DNA of 64,000 bases from Clostridiaceae bacterium (GCA_012519925.1 JAAYPF010000019.1:33410-97409); one strand, 5' to 3'; positions 54,732 through 64,000 are shown, counted from the first letter of the stretch. Notes: generated from the letters alone by a model not told the origin. Numbers and translations: made by a program.

Positions 54732-55038
54732 TACAAACATTTTCTCCCATCTCTTCAAGTATTTGCTTGTTAAATCAACAATATATTCCTCCGATAAATA
54801 AATAGATTAATTTTTTCTTAAATTTTGTCTTTTTTACTCGAATTCCGTTAAACATATGTTAAAATATTCTTATACAGAAACTAAATAAAATAACCTATGC
54901 AATATTGAAACTACAAATCCCATCATGAAGCTTCGAAGCATAGGAACATTTTTTTACGATATAAAGCGTTTTAAAGACATTTGACCAATTTTTTTAATAA
55001 ATTAATTCTATGCTTAGTTAGTGTAAGGGGAGAAGGAA
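54732..55038. other. Intergenic region before the LCP gene
   Basis: About 300 AT-rich bases without a gene. Presumed to contain the LCP promoter (TTAAAATATTCTTATAC near 54858), not firmly placed. Confidence 0.35.
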
Positions 55039-56151
55039 ATGAAGAACAAAAGAAAATCTAAAATCAATTTGAAAAAAAACATTATTATTTGGCTAAGTTC
55101 ATTTGTAATAATAACAATTTCAGTCTTTGCTCTTAGCAAATTCGGATTATTAGGAAACGACAGCAGTGTTGCAAAAGATATATATGAAGGTATACCCTCT
55201 GAAAGCCAACCCACTATTGACCCCATTGAAATAACCAAAAAAAATGCTCACTATATACCAACACCATCCATACTACCAACACCTAGTGAGATAGATTACG
55301 ATGCCATACCAGGACTTACAAACGAAATTACATACTCTAAGGAGCTTATTTCAAAAGGAAGCAAAAACATTCTATTCATCGGTTCGGATAGAGTATCCGG
55401 GCTATATGACACTATAGGAATTTTAAGTATTGACAAGGAAAACGAAAAGCTCAAGCTTATTATGATACCTAGAGATCTCTACATAAATTATAACGAAAAA
55501 GTAAGACACTATCTTTCCCTACACGGCAAAGTAAACAATGCGGCTTTTTACAAAATCAATGCTGCACATAATATTGGTCCTTATTTGAAATATGAGGGTA
55601 AATTCGAGCCTTACTCAATGAATTTTCTTGCCGATGTAATAAAAGAAAAATTCGGTATTGTTGTAGACGATTATGTAAGAATAAACCCCGACGGCTTTGT
55701 TAAACTTGTTGACCTCTTTGGAGGAGTTGATATTGATGTTCCCATCGATATGCACTATGATGACCCATTTCAAGATCTCTCCATACATTTGGATAAAGGT
55801 AGACAAACACTTAATGGTAAACAAGCAGAAGGCTTTGTTCGTTTCAGGCAGGGCTACGATGAAGAAGGTGAACTCTTTCAAATTGGAGACGTAGAAAGAA
55901 AAAACAATCAAATAAAATTTATTAAAGCCTTTATTAAGCAACATGGAACAATAACGAATATAGATAAAATTCCAGATCTCACCAAAACCCTTAATAAGAA
56001 TTTAAAGCACAGCTTTGGCGTTGGCGATATCTTTACCTCCTATTTAGGACATGCTAAGGATGTAATAATCAAAAAATACGAAATTGAAAGTATAACCCTA
56101 ACAGGTAAAAGTAAAATGCTCAATGGATCCTATTATTTATTTATTGAATAA
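55039..56151 (+). CDS. LytR-CpsA-Psr family wall polymer ligase
   Basis: 370 aa. One N-terminal span (about 14-36), a Pro/Thr linker (IPTPSILPTPSE) and an LCP catalytic domain (about 105-290) with NILFIGSDRVSGLYDTIGILS, IPRDLYINY, KVNNAAF and FVRFRQGYDEEG. The family moves wall teichoic acid or other polymers from the lipid carrier to peptidoglycan. ATG 55039 follows AGGGGAGAAGG. Single gene. Confidence 0.93.
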   Translation: MKNKRKSKINLKKNIIIWLSSFVIITISVFALSKFGLLGNDSSVAKDIYEGIPSESQPTIDPIEITKKNAHYIPTPSILPTPSEIDYDAIPGLTNEITYSKELISKGSKNILFIGSDRVSGLYDTIGILSIDKENEKLKLIMIPRDLYINYNEKVRHYLSLHGKVNNAAFYKINAAHNIGPYLKYEGKFEPYSMNFLADVIKEKFGIVVDDYVRINPDGFVKLVDLFGGVDIDVPIDMHYDDPFQDLSIHLDKGRQTLNGKQAEGFVRFRQGYDEEGELFQIGDVERKNNQIKFIKAFIKQHGTITNIDKIPDLTKTLNKNLKHSFGVGDIFTSYLGHAKDVIIKKYEIESITLTGKSKMLNGSYYLFIE

Positions 56152-56192
56152 GTTATTTATAGAAAGAATCTTATATATTTTATGTAATTTTA

Positions 56193-56314
56193 GAGGAGGA
56201 GGAATGGAGAAACTTGGTTTTCTTTCACTCCTCCTCCAAATCTGTTATTTAGCTCCATTACGCAAAATTATCTTGAAGCTCTCCCCTCAATATGTTAAAA
56301 TTAGAATACAATAA
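56193..56314 (+). other. Hairpin over a strong RBS and 36-codon ORF
   Basis: GGAGGAGGA (56195-56203) can pair with TCCTCCTCC (56229-56237). The 5' arm is also a perfect ribosome site 0-8 nt before ATG 56204, which opens a 36-codon ORF (MEKLGFLSLLLQIC...). Either an LCP-gene terminator lacking a T-run or a small membrane peptide with a masked RBS. Confidence 0.35.
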
Positions 56315-56392
56315 TTGGATTAATAATAAAAAGCCTTTTTGTGCAGATTAATATATATCTTGCATTACTTTATTGTTTATTAGGAGGTTTTT

Positions 56393-56713
56393 ATGTATTC
56401 ACATATCCATAAGTATAAATTAGAATCAAAAGAATTTAATGGTCATATTCATAGAATTCTCGGAACTTCAGATACTATGATAGGAATTGAAGCTTTTCAT
56501 ATTCATACATTTTTCGGTATATCTTCTTATAATGGTCATTCCCACTATTATACTGGCTATACTGGATTGCCAATTAAAACAGAAAACGGACATATTCATA
56601 AAATCGAAGGTGAACTTGATATTAATTCAGAACATTCTCATTTATTTAAAAGTTATACTGATGAAGAAATTCAATATATAGCTACTAATAAACTCTATAA
56701 TTCGCATGTTTAA
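56393..56713 (+). CDS. YmaF family His-rich protein
   Basis: 106 aa. Five or six GHxH-type motifs (SHIHKYK, NGHIHRIL, FHIHTFFG, NGHSHYY, NGHIHKIE, EHSHLFK), the pattern of the YmaF family, whose function is unknown. The regular His pairs suggest metal binding. No signal peptide. ATG 56393 follows TAGGAGG. Single gene between the LCP and glutamine synthetase genes. Confidence 0.85.
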   Translation: MYSHIHKYKLESKEFNGHIHRILGTSDTMIGIEAFHIHTFFGISSYNGHSHYYTGYTGLPIKTENGHIHKIEGELDINSEHSHLFKSYTDEEIQYIATNKLYNSHV

Positions 56714-57127
56714 ATTGTATATGGTTTGCTACCTAATTGTTCTATGGCTCATCTAAAAACGGCTAAAATAAATAATTCTTAAAAGTAACTGATTATAACC
56801 ATTTTTTTTAATTACATCTTGCATTTTCTCTTTAAACCCTTTATTATTATATAGGATAGTGTATTAATACTTTATAAGTTATAAACAATGGTGTTTTATA
56901 AAGTTTATAGATGTTTTTGAAGAGCAAGGGCGTTTCAGATTTTATTGACACGCTCTTTTATTTAATCTTTCTGATGAGAATTCAATAAACATAACTTTAT
57001 AATTTTGATATTTATAACCATATGTTTTTATTCGCCAATAAAGCATATGCAGGGTCACTTGTATTATGTAGATACTATTACTTTTAGTTAATTGTTAAAT
57101 TTATATTTATTGAAAGGGGATTTTAAA
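56714..57127. other. glnN upstream region
   Basis: 414 AT-rich bases. AAGAGC (56930-56935) pairs with GCTCTT (56952-56957) followed by TTTATTT, a possible YmaF terminator. CATATG (57019-57024) pairs with CATATG (57044-57049), extended by TTTATT/AATAAA around CGCC, a stem-loop 80 nt before glnN. No known glutamine riboswitch motif. Confidence 0.45.
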
Positions 57128-59242
57128 ATGTCAAAGGTGGAATCACATACCTATTCTCTTGTAGAATTATTCGGTTCTAGCGTTTTTAATGATGCAACTA
57201 TGAGGGAACGCTTACCCAAGCCAACATACAAGGCCTTAAAGAAAACTATAGACGAGGGCACTCCCCTTCTTCCACAAGTAGCAGACGTTGTTGCAAATGC
57301 TATGAAAGATTGGGCTATTGAGAAAGGTGCAACACACTATTGTCATTGGTTTCAGCCTATGACAGGAATTACTGCCGAAAAACACGACTCCTTCATCTCT
57401 CCTACAGCGGACGGAAAAGTTTTAATGGAGTTTTCAGGTAAAGAGCTTGTTAAGGGTGAACCTGACGCTTCATCCTTTCCATCAGGAGGTCTTAGAGCAA
57501 CCTTTGAAGCAAGAGGTTATACAGCCTGGGATTGCACTTCACCAGCCTTTGTCAAAGACAATACCTTATATATTCCCACTGCTTTCTGCTCTTACACAGG
57601 AGAAATACTAGACAAAAAAACACCTCTCTTAAGATCTATGGAAGTACTTTCTAATCAGGCACTTCGAATTTTAAGGCTGTTTGGAAATACTACAACAACA
57701 AAAATTATTACAACTGTTGGACCTGAACAGGAATATTTTATTGTTGACAAAAAACTTTTTGATAAACGTAAGGATCTAATCTTTACTGGTAGAACCTTAT
57801 TTGGTGCTAAACCACCTAAAGGACAGGAAAAGGAAGATCATTATTACGGAACTCTCAAAGAGAGAATCTCAGAATTCATGAAAGAATTAGATCATGAGCT
57901 CTGGAAATTAGGTGTAGCATCCAAAACCAAACACAATGAAGCTGCACCTGCCCAACATGAATTAGCACCAATCTTTGGAACAACAAATGTCGCAACCGAT
58001 CATAACCAGTTAATTATGGATACACTAAAGAAAGTCGCACTAAGGCATGGACTAGTATGTCTATTGCACGAAAAACCCTTTGCAGGAGTTAACGGTTCCG
58101 GAAAACACAATAATTGGTCAATGTGCACAGATGACGGTCAAAATCTTCTTGATCCAGGAAATACACCTCATGAAAATGCACAGTTCCTAGTATTCCTGTG
58201 TGCAGTTATAATGGCTGTAGATGAATATGCCGATTTGCTAAGAGTGTCTGCTGCAAATCCCGGCAATGACCATCGTCTCGGGGCAAACGAAGCACCACCT
58301 GCTATCATTTCCATCTTCTTAGGTGATCAACTTACAGATATACTCGAACAAATAGAAAAAGGCGGTGCAAAATCATCAATACAAAATGGAGAACTTAAAA
58401 TAGGGGTTAACACATTGCCTACCTTACCAAAGGATGCAACCGACAGAAATAGGACTTCTCCCTTTGCTTTTACTGGAAATAAATTCGAATTCAGGATGGT
58501 TCCATCCTCTGACTCAGTTGCATGTCCAAACTATATTATTAATACAATAGTTGCCGAGGCTTTATGTAACATAGCTGACCGACTTGAAAAGGCTACAGAC
58601 TTTAATATGGAGTTACAAGCCTTGCTAAAGGATATTGTATCAAACCACAAGAGGATTATTTTCAATGGCAACAGTTACTGTGAAGAGTGGGTAAAAGAAG
58701 CCGAAAGAAGAGGTCTTCCAAACCTAAAAACCACAGTTGATGCAATAGAGGCACTAGTTAAAGAAAAGAATATTAAACTATTTGAAAAACATGGTGTTCT
58801 AAACAAAACAGAGCTTCACTCCCGGTCTGAGATTTTGCTCGAAATATATATAAAAACAATAAATATTGAAGCTCATACAATGCTAGATATGGCTAAACGC
58901 CAAATACTGCCTGCTGTCATTAGTTTCACTAGGAATATTGCCTCTTCAATAACATCTATACAGGCTACGGGTTTGAGTGTAGATATTAGTGCACAAACTG
59001 AACTCCTACAAGAAGTGTCAGCACTATTAGCACAATTAAAAAAGAGTATTACAGCTCTAGAACAGGCTACTTCAGATGCCACCAATTTTTCCGGTAGCTC
59101 TTATGAGCATGCTGTAATGTACAGAGATATTGTCATTACAAAAATGAACGAATTGAGGCTGGTGGCTGATAAACTCGAAACAATAGTAGATGAAGAAATG
59201 TGGCCCTTCCCTACCTACAGCGAGTTATTGTATAATGTGTAA
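57128..59242 (+). CDS. glnN: Type III glutamine synthetase
   Basis: ATP-dependent glutamine formation from glutamate and ammonia by the large GSIII class. 704 aa from ATG 57128 behind GAAAGGGG; the ORF-track start is 36 nt upstream. Seen: [64 protein letters not shown] and [15 protein letters not shown], all class hallmarks. Single gene with a very strong hairpin behind it. Confidence 0.97.
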   Translation: MSKVESHTYSLVELFGSSVFNDATMRERLPKPTYKALKKTIDEGTPLLPQVADVVANAMKDWAIEKGATHYCHWFQPMTGITAEKHDSFISPTADGKVLMEFSGKELVKGEPDASSFPSGGLRATFEARGYTAWDCTSPAFVKDNTLYIPTAFCSYTGEILDKKTPLLRSMEVLSNQALRILRLFGNTTTTKIITTVGPEQEYFIVDKKLFDKRKDLIFTGRTLFGAKPPKGQEKEDHYYGTLKERISEFMKELDHELWKLGVASKTKHNEAAPAQHELAPIFGTTNVATDHNQLIMDTLKKVALRHGLVCLLHEKPFAGVNGSGKHNNWSMCTDDGQNLLDPGNTPHENAQFLVFLCAVIMAVDEYADLLRVSAANPGNDHRLGANEAPPAIISIFLGDQLTDILEQIEKGGAKSSIQNGELKIGVNTLPTLPKDATDRNRTSPFAFTGNKFEFRMVPSSDSVACPNYIINTIVAEALCNIADRLEKATDFNMELQALLKDIVSNHKRIIFNGNSYCEEWVKEAERRGLPNLKTTVDAIEALVKEKNIKLFEKHGVLNKTELHSRSEILLEIYIKTINIEAHTMLDMAKRQILPAVISFTRNIASSITSIQATGLSVDISAQTELLQEVSALLAQLKKSITALEQATSDATNFSGSSYEHAVMYRDIVITKMNELRLVADKLETIVDEEMWPFPTYSELLYNV

Positions 59243-59325
59243 TAGGCTTGTACAAGTTGCAAAACAGCCTACAGTTGTACATCCAATACTTTAAACCATA
59301 AACAAGATTAACTATAATGATCTTT

Positions 59326-59374
59326 ATAACCACCTTCTATAATAAAGATACTACCTTATAGAAGGTGGTTATAA
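59326..59374. terminator. 18-bp perfect stem after glnN
   Basis: TATAACCACCTTCTATAA and TTATAGAAGGTGGTTATA form an uninterrupted 18-bp stem with a 13-nt loop. Poor U-tracts on both sides; probably a bidirectional terminator between convergent genes. Confidence 0.75.
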
Positions 59375-59477
59375 TTATTAGTATTTGTGTGCATTTAGCT
59401 AACATAAAGTGTTTAATTTTCTCAAGTACCTTTAAATTCACTCTTCATAAGCTCACTGAAAATTTCACTCCAATGAG

Positions 59478-59518
59478 CATAATAAAAGCTATGTACTATC
59501 TATTTGGTACACAGCTTT
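59478..59518 (-). terminator. Terminator of the vor operon
   Basis: On the minus strand AAAGCTGTGTACC pairs with GTACATAGCTTT (one mismatch), then TTATT. Confidence 0.7.
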
Positions 59519-59540
59519 CATCAACATCTAATAACAAATT

Positions 59541-60074
59541 CTAATAGTTCATTCCATATTCTAAAGCTTTAATCTCATCGGGAATCATATAATGCTTTTT
59601 CGCTGGCAGAGTCTTTTTCAAAGCTTCTTCAAAAGATTCCTTTGAAACAATATTCGTTGCTGCAATCAATTTTCCTAGTAAGACTATAGTAGCAAAAGTA
59701 GCATTGCCCATATCTAAAGCAGTTTTTGTTGCAGGTATTCTGTATATATCTACATCTTTTCTTTCAGGAACCTTTTCAACTAGTGAACTATCTATTATTA
59801 TTACGCCCCCACTAGAAACCATTTTTTCAAATTTATCAAGAGAAGGACCATTCATAACAATAAGCGATGTAGCAATATTTATTATCGGTGAACCTACCGC
59901 TTCATCGGAAATAATTACACTACAGTTTGCCGTACCGCCCCTCATTTCAGGCCCATAGGAAGGGAGCCAGGATACATTCTTATTCTCTAACATTCCTGCA
60001 TAGGCAAGAATTCTTCCCGCTGAAAGTATACCTTGTCCACCAAATCCAGCTATAATAATATCTTGATTTTTCAT
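59541..60074 (-). CDS. 2-oxoacid:ferredoxin oxidoreductase gamma subunit
   Basis: 177 aa. Gamma-domain motif IIAGFGGQGILSAGRIL, then SWLPSYGPEMRGGTANCSV and TKTALDMGNATFATIVLLG. It works with the TPP, alpha and ferredoxin subunits encoded upstream to oxidise a 2-oxoacid plus CoA to acyl-CoA, CO2 and reduced ferredoxin. ATG 60074 follows GGAGGTG; 6 nt behind the TPP-subunit gene. Confidence 0.94.
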   Translation of the reverse strand: MKNQDIIIAGFGGQGILSAGRILAYAGMLENKNVSWLPSYGPEMRGGTANCSVIISDEAVGSPIINIATSLIVMNGPSLDKFEKMVSSGGVIIIDSSLVEKVPERKDVDIYRIPATKTALDMGNATFATIVLLGKLIAATNIVSKESFEEALKKTLPAKKHYMIPDEIKALEYGMNY

Positions 60075-60080
60075 TTTAAA

Positions 60081-60827
60081 TTACACCTCCAAATCCTTGC
60101 CTTTAAAATTACCCAAAGGATAAAAAGGTACCATTTTATCCTTTATCCATCCTAAGGCGTCTACCGGGTTCATTCCCCAGTTTGTCGGACAGGAGGACAA
60201 TATTTCAACAATGCCAAAACCCAAATTAGCCCTTTGTACTTGTATTGCTTTTTTAATAGCCTTTTTTGCATTCATAATGTTCTTAACATCATGGGTAGAA
60301 ACTCTTTCAACGAACACCGCTCCTTCTAAAGTAGACAACATCTCACAAACTTTTATCGGAAAACCGTGAACTTCAGGCTTTCTTCCAAAGGGTGAAGTCG
60401 TAGTAACCTGATTTATAAGGGTTGTGGGTGCCATCTGCCCCGATGTCATTCCATAAATAGCATTATTTACAAAGATAACAGTTATCTTTTCGCCCCTTGC
60501 AGCTGCATGAACTATTTCAGCAGTACCGATAGCCGCCAAGTCACCATCACCCTGATACGCAAAAACAACATTGTCTGGATTAGCTCTCTTGATACCTGTT
60601 GCAACCGCTGGTGCTCTTCCATGTGCTGCCTGAACCATATCACAATTGAAATACTCATAATTGTTATAGGTACATCCAACAGGAGACACACCTACAGTCG
60701 TACCTTCTATATCCAATTCATCTAAAACTTCTGCAATAAGCCTGTGGATAATACCATGGGTACATCCAGGGCAGTAATGCATTGACTTATCTATCAAAGC
60801 ATGTGGTCTCTTAAAAACAGTAGCCAT
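60081..60827 (-). CDS. 2-oxoacid:ferredoxin oxidoreductase TPP-binding (beta) subunit
   Basis: 248 aa. TPP-binding motif YQGDGDLAAIGTAEIVHAA ... VNNAIYGMTSGQMAPTT, plus HYCPGCTHGIIHRL at the N-terminus. The sequence is of the VOR/KOR type. ATG 60827 follows AGAAGGGG. 14 nt behind the alpha subunit. Confidence 0.95.
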   Translation of the reverse strand: MATVFKRPHALIDKSMHYCPGCTHGIIHRLIAEVLDELDIEGTTVGVSPVGCTYNNYEYFNCDMVQAAHGRAPAVATGIKRANPDNVVFAYQGDGDLAAIGTAEIVHAAARGEKITVIFVNNAIYGMTSGQMAPTTLINQVTTTSPFGRKPEVHGFPIKVCEMLSTLEGAVFVERVSTHDVKNIMNAKKAIKKAIQVQRANLGFGIVEILSSCPTNWGMNPVDALGWIKDKMVPFYPLGNFKGKDLEV

Positions 60828-60841
60828 TTTAATTCCCCTTC

Positions 60842-61900
60842 TTACTTATTTAATATTTGCTTTATCTGATCTAAGATTTCCTGTTGGCTTGGAATCATTC
60901 CACCCATTCTACCGTAGAAATATACCGGTCTCTTACCATTGACAGAAAGTCTTACATCCTCGACCATCTGACCTGCATTTAATTCTACTGACAAAAACGC
61001 TTTCGGAACTTCTGCATATTTTTCAAATTCCTTTACAGGGAAAGGCCAAAGTGTAATAGGTCTAATCAAACCTACCTTTATTCCTTCCTTCTCAGCCATT
61101 TTAATAACATTATTAACTATTCTTGCAGTAGTACCAAAAGCGGTAACAATAATATCTGCATCCTCACAGTTATAACTTTCAACTCTTACTTCATTTTCTT
61201 CTATAAGCTTGTACTTTTCTTGAAGCTTTTTATTGTGCTGTTCTAGTACTTCAGGCTGAATATATATAGACTGAATTGTATTATGTTCTCTTTTCATACC
61301 TGTACCAGTAGTAGCCCAAGGCTTATCAACATTTACTATATTCTCTTGATCTTTAAACTCAACGGCCTCCATCATCTGCCCTAATACACCATCTCCCATA
61401 ATCATGGTAAGCTGTCTGTATTTATCAGAAATATTAAAAGCCTCAACAGTTAGCTCATATAATTCTTGGACACTAGAAGGTGCCAAAACAACCATTTTGT
61501 AGTCACCGTGCCCTCCGCCTTTTACAGCTTGAAAATAATCACACTGTGCTGGTAAAATACCTCCAAGTCCAGGACCACAACGTACTATGTTAACAATAAC
61601 AGCCGGAAGCTCAGCTCCTGCAGCATAGGAAATACCTTCTTGCTTTAAACTGATTCCAGGGCTTGAAGATGAAGTCATAACTCTAACTCCAGCACTTGCT
61701 GCACCATAAACCATATTTATTGCTGCTATTTCACTTTCTGCTTGAACAAAAGTACCACCAACCTCAGGCATTTTCTTTGCCATGTAATGTGCAATTTCAG
61801 TCTGAGGAGTGATAGGATACCCGAAATAATGCTTACAACCTGCTCTAATAGCTGCTTCAGCAATTACTTCATTACCTTTCATCAATAATTTTTCACCCAT
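60842..61900 (-). CDS. vorB: 2-oxoacid:ferredoxin oxidoreductase alpha subunit (VorB type)
   Basis: 352 aa. KGNEVIAEAAIRAGCKHYFGYPITPQTEIAHY, ESEIAAINMVYGAASAGVRVMTSSSSPGISL and PAQCDYFQAVKGGGHGDYK are typical of VorB (3-methyl-2-oxobutanoate dehydrogenase). KorA is a close alternative; substrate range cannot be fixed by sequence reading. ATG 61900 behind GGGGGAC. 43 nt behind the ferredoxin gene. Confidence 0.92.
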   Translation of the reverse strand: MGEKLLMKGNEVIAEAAIRAGCKHYFGYPITPQTEIAHYMAKKMPEVGGTFVQAESEIAAINMVYGAASAGVRVMTSSSSPGISLKQEGISYAAGAELPAVIVNIVRCGPGLGGILPAQCDYFQAVKGGGHGDYKMVVLAPSSVQELYELTVEAFNISDKYRQLTMIMGDGVLGQMMEAVEFKDQENIVNVDKPWATTGTGMKREHNTIQSIYIQPEVLEQHNKKLQEKYKLIEENEVRVESYNCEDADIIVTAFGTTARIVNNVIKMAEKEGIKVGLIRPITLWPFPVKEFEKYAEVPKAFLSVELNAGQMVEDVRLSVNGKRPVYFYGRMGGMIPSQQEILDQIKQILNK

Positions 61901-61943
61901 TTAACTAAGTCCCCCTACCTTTATCCATTTCAAAGAATGAATT

Positions 61944-62150
61944 CTATTTTTCAACCTCAATTACGCAATCAGGACAAATTGTTGCACAAAAAGCACATCC
62001 AATACATTTGTCCATATCCGATACACCAGCAGGATGAAATCCTTTCTGGTTTATCTTATCTTCTAACATTATAACAATATTTTTTGGACATACCGTTGTA
62101 CATAACTTACATCCTTTACAACGGTCTTCATTAAATATTACCTTTGCCAT
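61944..62150 (-). CDS. 2[4Fe-4S] ferredoxin subunit of the VOR complex
   Basis: 68 aa with two clusters, CKGCKLCTTVCPKN and CIGCAFCATICPD, the spacing of two [4Fe-4S] centres, joined by KGFHPAGVSDMDK as in VOR/KOR delta subunits. It carries electrons from the TPP site to free ferredoxin. ATG 62150 follows GGGGGA. First gene of the four-gene operon. Confidence 0.95.
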   Translation of the reverse strand: MAKVIFNEDRCKGCKLCTTVCPKNIVIMLEDKINQKGFHPAGVSDMDKCIGCAFCATICPDCVIEVEK

Positions 62151-62393
62151 TTAAATCCCCCATTACATTAGTGGTTTATATCATTTAATTTTTTGTTATT
62201 TTCACCGTTCTTATCGTGCTTTCTATTCTTCGACCAAAAGCTACTTCGTTTATTATAGAACTCTTTCTCCTTTTTTTCAAGTTTTTCTAAAAGTTCTAAG
62301 AAAACTTTTTCACTTTCATATCAATATAAATATTGGTCATTACAGAAGACTATAAATTGCCGTAGCTTAGTCTTTTCATTAAAGAAAACCTCG

Positions 62394-63062
62394 CTAATTC
62401 CAGGGCAATTTAATCAACTTTTTCAACGAAAAAAATTCAATATCAATTTCTTTCTCAACTCCGCCAACCAAATCAGCAAAACCGCTTACAAACCCAATGG
62501 GAATATTGAGTTTATCAGATATTCTCTTAATAGCACTGTGTCCTTCAATTACAACTTCCATATTGGTTTGGTCTAAAAGATTTGTATTGTTTATAAGTTT
62601 TGTAACTTTAAGTCCCGATGAGCTTTCTATTTCATAAATCATATGTTCTAATTTCTCATCCGTATCAGTCATAGGTCTCTTGGTGTTGACAACAAAGTAC
62701 ATACAATATCCCTGGTAAATAAGCTCGTCCTTATATCTTGCAAGAACTTTAGCTCCGAGATCATCTCCTCCTATGTCAAGAATCACATTGTAATCCTTTC
62801 TTTCAAATAAAGTATTTATTTCAGGAGGAAGTGCAGGAACATCAACATTTGTATTGGCATACATCGGTGTAATTACCCAAATACCTTTATTCTCAAGTTC
62901 ACTTTTAGCATCGGCTGTGCGAAAATATGGGTTTACTATATCTAAATCAACAATTGCCACCTTTTTCGTTCTACTTGCAGAATTTAGGGCAAAGTTGACA
63001 GCTACCTCTGTCTTACCACTTCCAAAATGTCCTGTAAATATATTTATTCTTTCTTTTGACAT
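62394..63062 (-). CDS. ParA/MinD-like P-loop ATP-binding protein
   Basis: 222 aa. Walker A GHFGSGKTEVA near residue 15, VAIVDLDIVNPYFRTAD (deviant Walker/switch I) and DIGGDDLGAKVLA. It resembles clostridial CobQ/CobB/MinD/ParA-superfamily proteins without the deviant Lys. ATG 63062 with AAGGAGAATC is chosen over 63077, which lies inside that RBS. 243 nt upstream of the vor operon on the same strand; a role in maturation or assembly of it is only inferred. Confidence 0.82.
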   Translation of the reverse strand: MSKERINIFTGHFGSGKTEVAVNFALNSASRTKKVAIVDLDIVNPYFRTADAKSELENKGIWVITPMYANTNVDVPALPPEINTLFERKDYNVILDIGGDDLGAKVLARYKDELIYQGYCMYFVVNTKRPMTDTDEKLEHMIYEIESSSGLKVTKLINNTNLLDQTNMEVVIEGHSAIKRISDKLNIPIGFVSGFADLVGGVEKEIDIEFFSLKKLIKLPWN

Positions 63063-63263
63063 TTGATTCTCCTTCATTTGTTTATCAAATCCTTTATAAG
63101 TTCTCTAAATATAATATGGATGTAGAATAAATATCTGCTGCTTCAAACCTCTTAGGAACCAAGTTAGATTTAGCAATAATCTATCCTTGTAAAAACATCT
63201 CGCTGTAAAAAAGCATTGCTATGCAAAAATGCAAAGAATCCTATTGAAATAGCTAGTGACCAG

Positions 63264-63854
63264 TTATTTTTTAGAAATCATATCACACACCTCAAAAAGG
63301 TGCTTTGCCATTATTAACGCTCGCTTCTGTGCTACTTCGTCACTTTCAGCTGGTTTTTTGGCACACACACCATGATGTCCACAGTCATCTTCAACATACC
63401 CATCGCCAATAACCATCATTCCGTGAACCATCATAATATCGTGAAGAGCCTTCATCGTTGTCTCTTGACCTCCATATTTTGATGCTCCAACAGTAACACC
63501 AGCTGCAACCTTGTTGTAAAAGGCTTTTTCTCCCCTAAGCTTTCTCGTCTTATCAAAGAAAGCTTTCATTTGCCCCGTCACTGTTCCAAAATAAGAAGGA
63601 CTTCCAAACACCAACCCATCAGCTTTTCTCATTAATTCATAAGCTTCTTCAAGAGCTGTATCTTTATAACATACACCAGAACATGGATTGCTGCACACAG
63701 TACAAAAGCTGTGTTTTGCAGATTTTAAAAGTTCGGGTATTTCAAGTATCTTAGTCTCAGCTCCCATTTCTTTAAGCTTATCTAGGACTGTGTTCAGCAA
63801 AAACTTTGTATTCCCATTCTTATTTGGACTTCCGTTCAAACCTATAATTAACAA
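63264..63854 (-). CDS. Flavodoxin-fold iron-sulfur flavoprotein / NADPH-dependent FMN reductase
   Basis: 196 aa. FMN-binding GLNGSPNKNGNTKFLL and FGSPSYFGTVTGQMKAFFDKT; a Cys cluster CTVCSNPCSGVCYKD in the 40-65 region, in the style of iron-sulfur flavoproteins. It probably carries electrons or reduces quinones/FMN; the partner is unknown. Start TTG 63854 follows GAGGTGA. Its upstream region runs to the window edge. Confidence 0.88.
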   Translation of the reverse strand: MLIIGLNGSPNKNGNTKFLLNTVLDKLKEMGAETKILEIPELLKSAKHSFCTVCSNPCSGVCYKDTALEEAYELMRKADGLVFGSPSYFGTVTGQMKAFFDKTRKLRGEKAFYNKVAAGVTVGASKYGGQETTMKALHDIMMVHGMMVIGDGYVEDDCGHHGVCAKKPAESDEVAQKRALIMAKHLFEVCDMISKK

Positions 63855-64000
63855 TTAAATCACCTCAGAATATTATACCTGAATTATTCACGGTGATATG
63901 AAAATAAAATTTCACCCATCATTCTTTATTTTACAGTTCAAAATTTGGAAAAACAATAGTTTTGTGTACTAAAAAGTACTAAAAAAGGGTAGAGTTATCC

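Noticed and set aside
1-64000. tRNA or rRNA genes, insertion sequences, prophage
   Set aside because: No GGTTCRANNC T-arm/CCA pattern, conserved rRNA stretch, transposase or phage gene was seen on either strand.

Overview
This window is a 64-kb chromosomal segment of a low-GC, spore-forming, anaerobic, cellulosome-type clostridium, close to the Acetivibrio / Hungateiclostridium thermocellum / cellulolyticus group. The grounds are: spoIVB and a complete spoIIIA operon (endospores); a secreted protein with a type I dockerin; a SigI/RsgI pair; an S-layer-homology surface protein; a ferredoxin-linked 2-oxoacid oxidoreductase; and Gram-positive RBS and terminator signals in AT-rich sequence. The species cannot be named from sequence reading alone. 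No tRNA, rRNA, transposase, phage or CRISPR was found.

Layout. (1) 1-6.3 kb, minus strand: TPR protein, zinc-ribbon protein, nadK, argR, recN, spoIVB; spo0A probably lies just off the left edge. (2) 6.7-20.9 kb, an accessory block splitting the usual tlyA-nadK neighbourhood: a D,D-carboxypeptidase/L,D-transpeptidase fusion, a secreted Trp/Pro-repeat protein, rsgI-sigI, a dockerin-bearing RCC1 double propeller, a 79-aa orphan, a PhoB/PhoR-like two-component system and an LTA-synthase-like enzyme. (3) 20.9-29.8 kb, minus strand: nusB, xseA, xseB, ispA, a divergent PAP2 protein, a 621-nt OLE RNA, its membrane partner OapA, dxs and tlyA, headed by DUF2273 and amaP. (4) 30.3-33.5 kb, plus strand: a fibronectin-III/SLH surface protein sitting between amaP and the Asp23 gene. 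(5) 33.8-43.8 kb, minus strand: Asp23, spoIIIAH to AA, a CD1247-type protein, efp, an Xaa-Pro peptidase, aroQ and a TIM-barrel protein. (6) 44-49 kb: ComFB-like protein, prepilin peptidase, PilB ATPase, aroE, YqeG-type phosphatase. (7) 49.3-59.2 kb, plus strand: ilvE, a Spo0B-fold histidine kinase, nfeD-floA-orphan-LytTR operon, an LCP ligase, a YmaF protein, type III glutamine synthetase. (8) 59.5-63.9 kb, minus strand: four-subunit VOR-type 2-oxoacid:ferredoxin oxidoreductase, a P-loop ATPase and an iron-sulfur flavoprotein.

How the genes work together. The envelope is the main theme: isoprenoid precursors (dxs, ispA, PAP2) feed lipid-carrier synthesis, while the carboxypeptidase/L,D-transpeptidase, LTA synthase, LCP ligase, FloA and surface proteins build or organise the wall. 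A second theme is sporulation (spoIIIA channel, SpoIVB). A third is amino-acid and 2-oxoacid metabolism (IlvE with VOR, glutamine synthetase, ArgR, AroE/AroQ).

Most notable. The OLE RNA/OapA pair is recognised with high confidence from its synteny, its 621-nt length closed by a perfect 9-bp terminal stem, and the OapA sequence. The most novel-looking item is the SigI locus. The anti-sigma factor RsgI ends in a helical hairpin instead of a carbohydrate-binding module, and the neighbouring secreted Trp/Pro-repeat protein appears to end in the same domain, alignable without gaps over about 57 residues. This suggests an uncharacterised surface-sensing or wall-associated pair. All assignments are from reading the sequence; no database search was run.
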